Assembly: GCF_028462495.1 (NCBI RefSeq)
Contig: NZ_JAQOWX010000005.1
Location: 29,292 to 93,291 of the forward strand
Direction of reading: 5' to 3'
DNA length: 64,000 nucleotides
From: Roseateles_E sp005503085
GTDB taxonomy: Bacteria > Pseudomonadota > Gammaproteobacteria > Burkholderiales > Burkholderiaceae_C
The position numbers were made by a program, and so were the translations under genes. The notes under the pieces were generated by a model. The model had not been told where the DNA came from. It worked only from the letters and a program-made list of their open reading frames with translations, and did no database searches. Numbering within the stretch: the first letter of the stretch is position 1; every line of letters starts with the position of its first letter. Below, one piece after another: positions 41,390 through 48,919 of the stretch.

Positions 41390-42400
41390 ATGGAATCAAT
41401 GCAGGTCGCCTTTTGGGTCGTCGCCATGCTGGTCATCCTGGCCGTGGCGTTCGACTTCATGAATGGCTTTCACGATGCTGCCAACTCGATCGCCACGGTG
41501 GTGTCCACCGGCGTGCTCAAGCCCCAGCATGCGGTCTTGTTCGCGGCCTTCTTCAACTTCGTCGCCGTCTTCGTTTTCCACTACGCGGTCGCCAAGACCG
41601 TGGGCAAGGGCATTGTCGAGCCGGGCATCGTGGACCACCATGTGGTCTTCGGTGCGCTGATCGGCGCCATTGTGTGGAACGTGGTCACCTGGTACTACGG
41701 CATCCCGTCGAGCTCTTCGCATGCGCTGATCGGCGGCATCGTCGGTGCGGTGATTGCCAAGGCTGGCACCGGGGCGCTGATCGCCACCGGCGTGGGCAAG
41801 ACGGTGCTCTTCATCTTTGTCTCGCCGCTGCTGGGCTTCATGCTGGGCTCGCTGATGATGGTGGTGGTGGCGCATCTGTTCAAGCGTGCCTCGCCGCTGC
41901 GGGTGGACAAATGGTTTCGCCGCCTGCAACTGGTGTCCGCCGGGCTCTACAGCCTGGGCCACGGCGGCAACGATGCGCAGAAGACCATCGGCCTGATCTG
42001 GATGCTGCTGGTGGCCTCGGGTTATCTGGCCGCCACGGAAACCTCGCCGCCGGGCTGGGTGGTGTGGATCTGCTACATCGCCATCGGTGTGGGCACCATG
42101 TTCGGCGGCTGGCGCATCGTCAAGACCATGGGTCAGAAGATCACCAAGCTCAAGCCGGTGGGCGGCTTCTGCGCGGAGACCGGCGGCGCGCTGACGCTGT
42201 TCCTGGCAACGGCACTGGGCATCCCGGTCTCGACCACCCACACCATCACCGGCGCCATCGTCGGCGTGGGCTCGGTGCAGCGCATGTCGGCGGTGCGCTG
42301 GGGCGTGGCCGGCAATATCGTCTGGGCCTGGATCTTCACGATACCGGCCTCGGCCTTTGTGGCCGGCATCTGCTACTGGTTGAGCTTCACCTTGTTCTGA
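41390..42400 (+). CDS. pit: Low-affinity inorganic phosphate transporter (Pit)
   Basis: A 336-residue inner-membrane transporter with about ten spans. The signature FDFMNGFHDAANSIA near residues 20-35 appears again in inverted form at YSLGHGGNDAQKTIGL (about 183-198), the two halves of the PiT fold. It takes up metal-phosphate with protons. It shares a transcript with the DUF47 gene and ends at a strong hairpin terminator. Confidence 0.95.
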   Translation: MESMQVAFWVVAMLVILAVAFDFMNGFHDAANSIATVVSTGVLKPQHAVLFAAFFNFVAVFVFHYAVAKTVGKGIVEPGIVDHHVVFGALIGAIVWNVVTWYYGIPSSSSHALIGGIVGAVIAKAGTGALIATGVGKTVLFIFVSPLLGFMLGSLMMVVVAHLFKRASPLRVDKWFRRLQLVSAGLYSLGHGGNDAQKTIGLIWMLLVASGYLAATETSPPGWVVWICYIAIGVGTMFGGWRIVKTMGQKITKLKPVGGFCAETGGALTLFLATALGIPVSTTHTITGAIVGVGSVQRMSAVRWGVAGNIVWAWIFTIPASAFVAGICYWLSFTLF

Positions 42401-42420
42401 CTGGCAGGGTACTTTGATAG

Positions 42421-42446
42421 AGAAACGGGCCTGAGGGCCCGTTTCT
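42421..42446. terminator. Intrinsic terminator after pit
   Basis: A perfect 11-bp stem (AGAAACGGGCC and its complement at 42436-42446) with a four-base loop TGAG, followed by TTCT. It can serve both the pit transcript and the convergent TM2 gene that ends 11 bp to the right. Confidence 0.85.
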
Positions 42447-42456
42447 TCTGGTCGGG

Positions 42457-42888
42457 TCACTGCGGTGTCTCAACCTGGCTCTCGAAATACCGTTGTGCGC
42501 TGAAGGCGATGGTCGTCATCAGGCTGGTGCCGCCGAGCAGCACGCAGGCCACGACGCCGATCACCGGGCCCCAGCCGGTGGCGCGTGGCGCGGCACCGGG
42601 GTTGTGCCCGGCGTCCCACTTTTCGTCGGGGGTCAGGCCGTAGACGATGCCGCAGATCATCGCGTTGACCAGCATCAGGCCCAGCAAGGGCATCAGCAGC
42701 CAGCTCAGGCGGTCGTCCTGGCCGAGCTGATCCATGCGCTGCAGGCCGTACAGCCCCAGCAGGGTCGGTAGCGGGTGTAGCCAGGCCAGGCGATCACCGA
42801 AGCCGTGCAGATAGAAGCGATGCAGGCCGAAGCTGCCCAGCAGCAGGGCCAGCCAGGTGGCCAGGGTCTTGGATTTGTAGGGCGTCAC
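42457..42888 (-). CDS. TM2 domain membrane protein
   Basis: A 143-residue inner-membrane protein. The TM2 pattern is visible at the start: KSKTLATWLALLLGSFGLHRFYLHGFGD, a helix then a charged turn with GLHRFY, and a second helix. Two more hydrophobic spans are near residues 62-85 and 105-130. Function is unknown. The start is a GTG that overlaps the GNAT stop as GTGA, so it is translated after that gene. Confidence 0.85.
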   Translation of the reverse strand: MTPYKSKTLATWLALLLGSFGLHRFYLHGFGDRLAWLHPLPTLLGLYGLQRMDQLGQDDRLSWLLMPLLGLMLVNAMICGIVYGLTPDEKWDAGHNPGAAPRATGWGPVIGVVACVLLGGTSLMTTIAFSAQRYFESQVETPQ

Positions 42889-43442
42889 TGAGGCTCCGGG
42901 CTGCTCTGGTCACCCTGGCCGAGCTGGCGCTGCATCATCACCACGTCCAGCCAGCGGCCGAACTTCCAGCCCGCACTTTTCAGCACGCCGCTGTGCTCGA
43001 AGCCCAGCGCGCTGTGCACACCGATCGAGCCCTTGTTTTCCGAGTCGCCGATGACGGCCAGCATCTGGCGCGCGCCGGCGGCCTCGCAGCGGGCGATCAG
43101 CTCGGCCAGCAGCAAGCGGCCCAGGCCCTTGCCCTGATGGCCCGGGCGCAGATAGATCGAGTCCTCCAGGCAGAAGCGGTAGGCCATGCGCGGGCGGAAA
43201 TAGTTGGCATAGGCATAGCCAAGCACCAGGCCATCCTGCTCGACGACCAGCCAGGGCAGGCTGCGGCTGAGCACCTCGGTGCGGCGGCGCCGCATCTCGG
43301 CCAGGTCGGGCACCTCGGTTTCGAAGGTACCGGTGCCTTGCAGCACGGCCACTTCATAGATCTCGCGAATGGCCGGCAGATCGGCCTCGGTGCTGGGGCG
43401 TATCAGCAAGCCGGCGGCCGCTTGGGAGTTTTCTGATTGCAT
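42885..43442 (-). CDS. GNAT N-acetyltransferase, phosphinothricin-acetyltransferase-like
   Basis: A 185-residue GNAT enzyme. The acetyl-CoA motif is RPGHQGKGLG (99-108) and the C-terminal half follows the Pat/MddA pattern: ARQMLAVIGDSENKGSIGVHSALGFEHSGVLKSAGWKFGRWLDV. Members acetylate phosphinothricin, methionine sulfoximine or methionine sulfone; relatives in arsenic operons (ArsN1) act on arsinothricin. This one sits outside the arsenic island and beside a TM2 gene, so a general amine-detoxification or amino-acid role is more likely. No strong ribosome binding site is seen. Confidence 0.87.
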   Translation of the reverse strand: MQSENSQAAAGLLIRPSTEADLPAIREIYEVAVLQGTGTFETEVPDLAEMRRRRTEVLSRSLPWLVVEQDGLVLGYAYANYFRPRMAYRFCLEDSIYLRPGHQGKGLGRLLLAELIARCEAAGARQMLAVIGDSENKGSIGVHSALGFEHSGVLKSAGWKFGRWLDVVMMQRQLGQGDQSSPEPQ

Positions 43443-43469
43443 ATGGGCTATTTGTTGGAAACCAGAGTT

Positions 43470-43675
43470 TATAATGCTGGGTTCTGGCGACGGTCGGGTG
43501 CAGCGATGGTGTTCTCTCAGGGGGCGCCTTGATGTGGTCGGCGTATCTACGGCGCTGGTGTCGAAATCAATGCGGCGGACTGTGGTCCCGGGTATTCCGG
43601 GGCATGGACCGTCAAACGATCTGCTCGCCCTGAGTGTCTCCTCGTGCGGTTGGTCACTAAATCTTAGGAAACATC
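43470..43675 (+). promoter_or_regulatory. rpsP promoter box and about 190-nt leader
   Basis: A perfect TATAAT (43470-43475) precedes rpsP; no strong -35 box is spaced correctly. Transcription from here would give a leader of about 190 nt before the S16 gene. The leader contains GC-rich runs that could fold, but I could not establish a defined structure or a known ribosomal-protein leader. TTAGGAAACATC right before the ATG holds the ribosome binding site AGGA. No gene is seen in the gap. Confidence 0.4.
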
Positions 43676-43942
43676 ATGGTTGTGATTCGTCTGGCTCGCG
43701 GCGGCTCCAAGAAGCGCCCTTTCTACAACATCGTCGTGGCTAACAGCCAACAGCGCCGTGACGGCCGCTTCATCGAGCGCGTGGGTTTCTACAACCCCGT
43801 CGCCTCCGGTGCTGCCGAGCCGCTGCGCGTGGCCGTGGACCGCGTCAACTACTGGGTCGGTGTCGGCGCCCAGCTGTCGCCCACCGTCGCCCGTCTGGTC
43901 GACCAGGCCAAGAAGGCCACCCCGGCTGCCGTCGCGGCCTGA
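43676..43942 (+). CDS. rpsP: 30S ribosomal protein S16
   Basis: An 88-residue ribosomal protein with the expected S16 sequence: MVVIRLARGGSKKRPFYNIVVANS, then RDGRFIERVGFYNP and DRVNYWVGVGAQLSPTV. It leads the conserved rpsP-rimM-trmD-rplS operon. The following rimM starts 8 bp after the stop. Confidence 0.98.
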   Translation: MVVIRLARGGSKKRPFYNIVVANSQQRRDGRFIERVGFYNPVASGAAEPLRVAVDRVNYWVGVGAQLSPTVARLVDQAKKATPAAVAA

Positions 43943-43950
43943 GTGAGTGA

Positions 43951-44580
43951 ATGAGCATGGTGTCCGAGACCTCTCGCGCATCCGCCGCCGGCTCCAACGA
44001 GCTGGCCTGGCCGGATGACGCCATCGAGATCGGGCGCGTGCTCGACGCCTGGGGTGTCAAAGGCTGGATCAAGGTCCTGGCCTACTCCAATGACCCCCAG
44101 GCCCTGTTTTCCTCTCGGCGCTGGTGTCTGAAACCAAGCGAAGAGAACAACAAGCCGGCTGCAGCAGTGGCCGCCAAGGCCCGCGCCCTGCCGCCGGTGT
44201 TGAAGGTGCTGTCCGTGCGCGAGCATGGCGACGGCATCGTTGCCAATGTCCAGGATGTCAGCGATCGCAGCGGCGCCGAAGCGCTGCGCGGTGCGCGCAT
44301 CTTTGTCTCGCGCTCGACCTTTCCGAAGGTTGATACCGACGAATACTACTGGGTCGATCTGATCGGCCTGACGGTCGTCAATCGCGCCGGCGAGACCCTG
44401 GGTGTGGTGGCCGATCTGATCGACGCCGGCCCGCACAGCGTGCTGCGCATCACGCCGCCCGGCCTGACTCCGCCGATCAAGCCCGACCAGGAGCGTCTGG
44501 TGCCTTTTGTCTCGGCCTTTGTCGATGACGTGAATCTGGACCAGCGCCGTATCACGGTCGACTGGGGCCTGGATTACTGA
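43951..44580 (+). CDS. rimM: Ribosome maturation factor RimM
   Basis: A 209-residue protein: an N-terminal RimM domain (IEIGRVLDAWGVKGWIKV at about 28-45) and a C-terminal PRC barrel (YYWVDLIGLTVVNRAGETLGVV). It binds S19 and helps mature the 16S 3' domain. A lysine/alanine-rich insertion with EENNKPAAAVAAKARALPP lies around residues 63-82. ATG at 43957 is a two-codon alternative start. Confidence 0.96.
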   Translation: MSMVSETSRASAAGSNELAWPDDAIEIGRVLDAWGVKGWIKVLAYSNDPQALFSSRRWCLKPSEENNKPAAAVAAKARALPPVLKVLSVREHGDGIVANVQDVSDRSGAEALRGARIFVSRSTFPKVDTDEYYWVDLIGLTVVNRAGETLGVVADLIDAGPHSVLRITPPGLTPPIKPDQERLVPFVSAFVDDVNLDQRRITVDWGLDY

Positions 44581-44607
44581 GCCCCGCAAGCCCTGCGGCG
44601 GCGCGCG

Positions 44608-45387
44608 ATGCGCTTTGACCTGATCACCCTGTTTCCCGAGCTGTTCGGGCCGCATCTGAGCAGCGGCGTGACGCGCCGCGCCTTCGAAAGCGGGCAGGTC
44701 GATGTCCGGCTCTGGCAGCTGCGCGATTTCGCCGACGACAACTATCGCCGCGTCGATGACCGTCCCTATGGTGGTGGTCCGGGCATGGTGATGCTGGTCG
44801 AGCCGCTGGAGCGCGCGCTGGCGGCGGTCAAGGCGCAACGTCAGGCGCAGGGGGGTGAGGCGGCGCCGGCGGTGATCCACTTCAGCCCGACCGGTCGACG
44901 CATCGACCAAGCCCTGATGCAGGAGTTGGCCCAAGGGCAGGGCGGTGTCTTGCTGTGCGGCCGCTATGAAGGCATCGATCAACGCTTCCTGGACCGTCAT
45001 GTGACGCTGGAGCTGAGCCTGGGCGACTTCGTGTTGTCCGGCGGCGAGTTGCCCGCGCTGGCCTTGCTTGATGGCATTGCCCGTCTGCAGGACGGAGTGC
45101 TCAACGACGCGGCCTCGCACCAGCAGGACAGTTTTTCCGACGGTCTGCTGGACTGTCCCCACTACAGCCGGCCCGAGGTCCTGCGCGGGCTGGAGGGGCA
45201 GGTCGAGGATCTGCCGGTGCCGGCGGTGCTGATGTCGGGTCACCATGCGCAGATCAAGCGCTGGCGGCGCGAGCGCTCGCTGGCAATCACCCAGCAACGG
45301 CGCCCGGATCTGATCGTCGCGGCGCGCGCCGCCGGGCGCCTGAGCCGCAGCGACGAGGCTTTTCTGAAGCGTCTGGCACGCGCCTAG
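44608..45387 (+). CDS. trmD: tRNA (guanine-N1)-methyltransferase
   Basis: A 259-residue SPOUT methyltransferase that makes m1G37 in tRNA. The sequence shows MRFDLITLFPELF, VDDRPYGGGPGMVM, LLCGRYEGIDQRFLD and DFVLSGGELPALALLD, the last three forming the trefoil-knot S-adenosylmethionine site. The C-terminal SRPEVLRG and HHAQIKRWRRERSL bind tRNA. It is third in the rpsP operon. Confidence 0.97.
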   Translation: MRFDLITLFPELFGPHLSSGVTRRAFESGQVDVRLWQLRDFADDNYRRVDDRPYGGGPGMVMLVEPLERALAAVKAQRQAQGGEAAPAVIHFSPTGRRIDQALMQELAQGQGGVLLCGRYEGIDQRFLDRHVTLELSLGDFVLSGGELPALALLDGIARLQDGVLNDAASHQQDSFSDGLLDCPHYSRPEVLRGLEGQVEDLPVPAVLMSGHHAQIKRWRRERSLAITQQRRPDLIVAARAAGRLSRSDEAFLKRLARA

Positions 45388-45409
45388 CTGCGAACTATCC
45401 GAAAACGGT

Positions 45410-45529
45410 TATACTCGTAGGCTTTTCGATCCTCTGATGGGCGATTCACCGGCCACTCGGCCTGTGCGGCGCGAACACCATGTTGGTGATTTGACGACCT
45501 TGGCGCCATCATGATCACAGGAGAAATCA
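45410..45529 (+). promoter_or_regulatory. Possible separate rplS promoter and leader
   Basis: A TATACT -10-like box (45410-45415) follows the trmD stop by 22 bp, and the 140-bp gap to rplS is unusually long for this operon. Transcription from here would give a leader of about 110 nt ending in CACAGGAGAAATC with a strong AGGAG before the ATG. A -35 box is not clear. No gene is seen in the gap. Confidence 0.35.
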
Positions 45530-45883
45530 ATGGACTTGATCCAAACCCTTGAGCAAGAAGAAATTGCTCGTCTGAACAAGACCATCCCCGCGTTCGCCCC
45601 CGGCGACACGGTGATCGTCAGCGTGAACGTCGTTGAAGGCACGCGCAAGCGCGTGCAGGCTTACGAAGGCGTCGTGATTGCCAAGCGCAACCGCGGCCTG
45701 AACAGCAGCTTCATCGTGCGCAAGATCTCCAGCGGCGAGGGCGTTGAGCGTACCTTCCAGCTGTACAGCCCGCTGATCGCGTCGATCGAAGTCAAGCGTC
45801 GTGGCGATGTGCGCCGCGCCAAGCTGTACTACCTGCGCCAGCGCTCGGGCAAGTCGGCTCGTATCAAGGAGAAATTGGCCTAA
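45530..45883 (+). CDS. rplS: 50S ribosomal protein L19
   Basis: A 117-residue ribosomal protein: LIQTLEQEEIARLNKTIPAF, then PGDTVIVSVNVVEGTRKRVQAYEGVVIAKRNRG split over residues 22-54, and a C-terminal RAKLYYLRQRSGKSARIKEKL. It lies at the 30S-50S interface. It ends the rpsP-rimM-trmD-rplS block and is followed by hairpins that separate it from the NUDIX gene. Confidence 0.98.
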   Translation: MDLIQTLEQEEIARLNKTIPAFAPGDTVIVSVNVVEGTRKRVQAYEGVVIAKRNRGLNSSFIVRKISSGEGVERTFQLYSPLIASIEVKRRGDVRRAKLYYLRQRSGKSARIKEKLA

Positions 45884-45900
45884 GCCAATTTCCGCCGAAG

Positions 45901-45986
45901 TTAATGGCCCGGCACGGGCCGTTAACGCAGGCAGAAGCTGGCTTAATTGCCTGGCTCCTGCAGCAAAGCCGCCTCCGGGCGGCTTT
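45901..45986. terminator. Two hairpins downstream of rplS
   Basis: The first inverted repeat, 45901-45925, has TTAA and GGCCCG arms around GCA. The second, 45965-45986, has a perfect 9-bp stem AAAGCCGCC with a TCCG loop and a TTTGTCATTT tail, the better candidate for an intrinsic terminator. Together they probably end the ribosomal operon before the NUDIX gene. Confidence 0.6.
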
Positions 45987-46011
45987 GTCATTTGCGCTCT
46001 ATGCTTTGACG

Positions 46012-46707
46012 ATGTCCCGCCCGCCCATCCTGAATCCCCAGTTGGTACCCGTGACGGGCGTCGACGCCCATCTGCCGGCGGTCGATGCTTCGGCGCTGAC
46101 GCCGCAAGCGCTGCGCCAGCGCTTTGCGATGCCGCCGACCTGGCAAGCCGAGCTGCCCGGCGATGGCGGCATTTTTGCGTCGCGCACGCCGGCCTCGGCG
46201 GCGGTGCTGCTGCCGCTGGTGATGCACGAGCAGGGGCTGACGCTGCTGCTGACCCGCCGCACCGCCCATCTGCGCGAGCACGCCGGTCAGATCAGCTTCC
46301 CGGGCGGCCGGGTCGAGCCCGAGGATGGCAGCGCGGTGGCCACCGCCTTGCGCGAGACCGAGGAGGAGATCGGCCTGGCGCGCGAGCACATCGAGATCAT
46401 CGGTGAGCTGCCGATCTACACGACGGTGACGGCCTTCCAGGTCACGCCGGTGGTCGCGCTGGTGCGGCCCGGCTTCGAACTCACGCTCGACGCGTTCGAG
46501 GTGGCCGAGGCCTTCGAGGTGCCGCTGCAGTTTCTGATGACGCCGGCCCATCATCAGCGCCATCTCTTCAGCTTCGAGGGTGGGCAGCGTCAGTTCCTGT
46601 CCATGCCCTGGCGTGGCCCCGACAGCACAGGCCAGACGCACGACTATTTCATCTGGGGCGCCACAGCGGCGATGTTGCGCAATCTCTATCGCTTGCTGAT
46701 CGCCTGA
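46012..46707 (+). CDS. CoA pyrophosphatase-type NUDIX hydrolase
   Basis: A 231-residue NUDIX enzyme. The UPF0035 signature LLLTRRTAHLREHAGQISFPGGR (78-100) runs straight into the Nudix box VEPEDGSAVATALRETEEEIGL (101-122). Members hydrolyse CoA and its derivatives to phosphopantetheine and ADP. The frame is open upstream of the ATG into the rplS terminator; the ATG at 46012 fits family N-termini. It is usually found right after rplS in Burkholderiales. Confidence 0.9.
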   Translation: MSRPPILNPQLVPVTGVDAHLPAVDASALTPQALRQRFAMPPTWQAELPGDGGIFASRTPASAAVLLPLVMHEQGLTLLLTRRTAHLREHAGQISFPGGRVEPEDGSAVATALRETEEEIGLAREHIEIIGELPIYTTVTAFQVTPVVALVRPGFELTLDAFEVAEAFEVPLQFLMTPAHHQRHLFSFEGGQRQFLSMPWRGPDSTGQTHDYFIWGATAAMLRNLYRLLIA

Positions 46708-46749
46708 TCCGGGCTTGAGGCGCACCATCCGCCGCTATCATCCCGGGCC

Positions 46750-47739
46750 ATGAACTTCTTTGCGGTCTTGTTCGCGCTGATCTGCGAACAGCTCAAGCCC
46801 TTGCCCCATGGCAACCGGGTCCATCACACCATCATTGCCTGGGTCCGCTGGACCGGTCGCAACTTCGACGCGGGACGCGACCACCACGCCGGCGTGGTCT
46901 GGGCCATCACCGTGCTCGGTCCGGCCGTGCTCACCGCGCTGATCTATATCGCGCTGAGCCACTTCAGCGTGCTGCTGGCGCTGGCCTTCAACGTGCTGAT
47001 GCTCTACCTGACCCTGGGCTTCCGGCAGTTCAGCCATTACTTCACCGACATCCGCGACGCGCTGGAGCGTGGCGACGAGCTGGAGGCGCGCCGCCTGCTG
47101 GCCGAATGGCGCCATCTGGACGCCAGCGAGCTGCCGCGCACCGAGCTGCTGCGCCATGCGATCGAGCACTCGCTGCTGGCCGCGCATCGCCATGTGTTCG
47201 GCGTGTTCTTCTGGTTCGTCGTGCTGTCGACGGTGGCGCTGGGGCCGGCCGGCGCGGTGCTCTACCGCATGGCCGAGTTCGCCAGCCGCTACTGGGCCTT
47301 CAAGAGCCGAACCCTGGATGCGCCGACCAATGAGCGCCTCATGCAGCTGTCGCGCCAGCTGTTCGGCTGGGTCGACTACCTGCCGGCGCGCCTGACCGCC
47401 ACCGGCTTTGCCATCGTCGGCAATTTCGAGGAGGCGGTGAACGGCTGGCGTCGCGATGCCAAGCTCTGGCTGCATCCCAACGAGGGCATCATCCTGGCCT
47501 CGGCCGCCGGCGCTCTGGGCGTGCAGCTGGGCGGCTCGGCCGCGCCGGGCATCACGCCCGACCGCAGCAAGACTTTCGAGGCCGGCAGCGATGCCGAGGC
47601 CACCCGCGCCGATGGCTCGACGCCCGGCCAGCTGCCGCAGCTGGGCCATCTGCAAAGCGTGGTCGGCCTAGTCTGGCGCTCGGTCGTGCTGTGGATGCTG
47701 CTGCTGGCCCTGCTGACGCTGGCCAATCTGGTCGGCTGA
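46750..47739 (+). CDS. CobD/CbiB-family membrane protein
   Basis: A 329-residue inner-membrane protein similar to CobD/CbiB adenosylcobinamide-phosphate synthase. It has hydrophobic spans at about 50-70, 72-92, 152-175 and at the C-terminus, and the family-like FRQFSHYFTDIRDALERGDELEARRLL. No other cobalamin gene is nearby and the copy next to rplS/NUDIX in Burkholderiales is often only annotated as CobD/CbiB family, so a role in cobalamin synthesis is not certain. It follows the NUDIX gene by 42 bp. Confidence 0.82.
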   Translation: MNFFAVLFALICEQLKPLPHGNRVHHTIIAWVRWTGRNFDAGRDHHAGVVWAITVLGPAVLTALIYIALSHFSVLLALAFNVLMLYLTLGFRQFSHYFTDIRDALERGDELEARRLLAEWRHLDASELPRTELLRHAIEHSLLAAHRHVFGVFFWFVVLSTVALGPAGAVLYRMAEFASRYWAFKSRTLDAPTNERLMQLSRQLFGWVDYLPARLTATGFAIVGNFEEAVNGWRRDAKLWLHPNEGIILASAAGALGVQLGGSAAPGITPDRSKTFEAGSDAEATRADGSTPGQLPQLGHLQSVVGLVWRSVVLWMLLLALLTLANLVG

Positions 47740-47753
47740 TCGGTCGATCAGAA

Positions 47754-47777
47754 GAGGCGGCAAAAGAAAACCGCCTC
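47754..47777. terminator. Weak hairpin between CobD/CbiB and Tim44-like genes
   Basis: GAGGCGG (47754-47760) and CCGCCTC (47771-47777) form a 7-bp stem with a purine-rich 10-base loop. No T-run follows, so termination is uncertain. A GAGGCGG further right (about 47808) could pair with the same CCGCCTC, giving an alternative fold. Confidence 0.35.
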
Positions 47778-47847
47778 GTCCCGTGGCCATCATCGGCCAG
47801 GGTCTCGAGGCGGCGCCCGAATTGCTTCGGGTCGGTGCGGGTCTGTA

Positions 47848-48744
47848 TCAGGCCATCGCTTGAATGCCCGCGATCGCCCATTCACGGCTCTCGTCCAGCG
47901 GACGCACCAGATGCCAGACCTCATCGAAGGGCTGGGCGGCGGCCTCGCTCTGCTCGCGGATCAGGCCCGAGAAACGCACGCTGACGATCTGCTCGCCGCG
48001 CTCCTCGACCCGCTCGACCACCTGGGCCTGCAGCTCCAGCACATCGGTGCGCTGCGTGCCCTTGCGATCCAGTAGTTCCTGCTGGATCGAGGCATACATC
48101 TCGGGCGTTGTGAAGCGGCGCAGATCGTTCTGGTCGCCGGCGTCATTGGCCGCCTGCATGCGGATGAAGACGCGCTTGGCGATCTGCTCGAAACCGCTGG
48201 TGTCGAAATCCGAAACCGGCGCAGCGGCAACCGGGGCCGAACCGCCGGCCGGCATCGCCATCGGCGCGGGCATCAGCGGTGCCGGGGCCTGGCCAAAGGG
48301 CGCGCCAGCGCCGGCAAACTGCAGGCCTTGCGACGCAGCCTTCTTGGCAGCCATGCGGCGCATCACGAAGCCGATCACCACCATCACCACCAGGCCCAGC
48401 AGCACCATGGTCATGATATTGGCCAGGGCCTCGCCGAAGCCGAAATGGCTGGCCAGCGCGGCCAGACCCAGGCCGGCTGCCAGACCGGCCACCGGGCCCA
48501 TCCACGAGCGCTTGGGCGCGGCAGCGGCGCCGGCGGTCGCACCCGCTGTCGGTGCTGCGGCCTGCTGCGGCGCCGCATTCTGTTGCTGGGCTGGCGCGTT
48601 TTGCGGCGGCGTCGCCGGCTTGGCCGGCTGGGTCGGCACGCTGCGCTTCATGCCACCACCACCCAGGCGCTTGGCCTGCACGTCGGCGGCCACCAGGCTG
48701 AGGCTCAGTGCGGCGATAACGGTGCACAAGGCAAGTGATTTCAC
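47848..48744 (-). CDS. Tim44-like domain membrane protein
   Basis: A 298-residue protein. The start is a GTG behind CAGGAG; an ATG 18 codons upstream lacks a binding site. Residues 1-24 form a signal peptide (ending VQA), followed by a Gly/Pro/Ala-rich linker, membrane spans near 84-100 and 108-128, and a C-terminal Tim44-like domain (about 175-298; FEQIAKRVFIRMQAANDAGDQNDLRRFTTPEM). Function in bacteria is unknown; such proteins are called Tim44/MpA-like and may act at the inner membrane. It is transcribed toward the CobD/CbiB gene. Confidence 0.87.
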   Translation of the reverse strand: MKSLALCTVIAALSLSLVAADVQAKRLGGGGMKRSVPTQPAKPATPPQNAPAQQQNAAPQQAAAPTAGATAGAAAAPKRSWMGPVAGLAAGLGLAALASHFGFGEALANIMTMVLLGLVVMVVIGFVMRRMAAKKAASQGLQFAGAGAPFGQAPAPLMPAPMAMPAGGSAPVAAAPVSDFDTSGFEQIAKRVFIRMQAANDAGDQNDLRRFTTPEMYASIQQELLDRKGTQRTDVLELQAQVVERVEERGEQIVSVRFSGLIREQSEAAAQPFDEVWHLVRPLDESREWAIAGIQAMA

Positions 48745-48919
48745 GCAATATCTCCTGTAGAAACGGTTTGTAGCTGGGGGCTTGGTGCGTTGTTTCAAGT
48801 CCGGCCCCCGGAAGCAGGGGTCCAGTATGCCTTGCGGCGGCCGATAATCATCACAGGGATGGCCGCTGGGCGCGACAGCAAAACCAAACTACGCGCGTCC
48901 GGTCCAGAAGGTCCACGCC

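Noticed and set aside
46750..47739. Evidence for a cobalamin synthesis locus
   Set aside because: Only one CobD/CbiB-family gene is present beside ribosomal and NUDIX genes; no other cobalamin gene or B12 riboswitch is seen.
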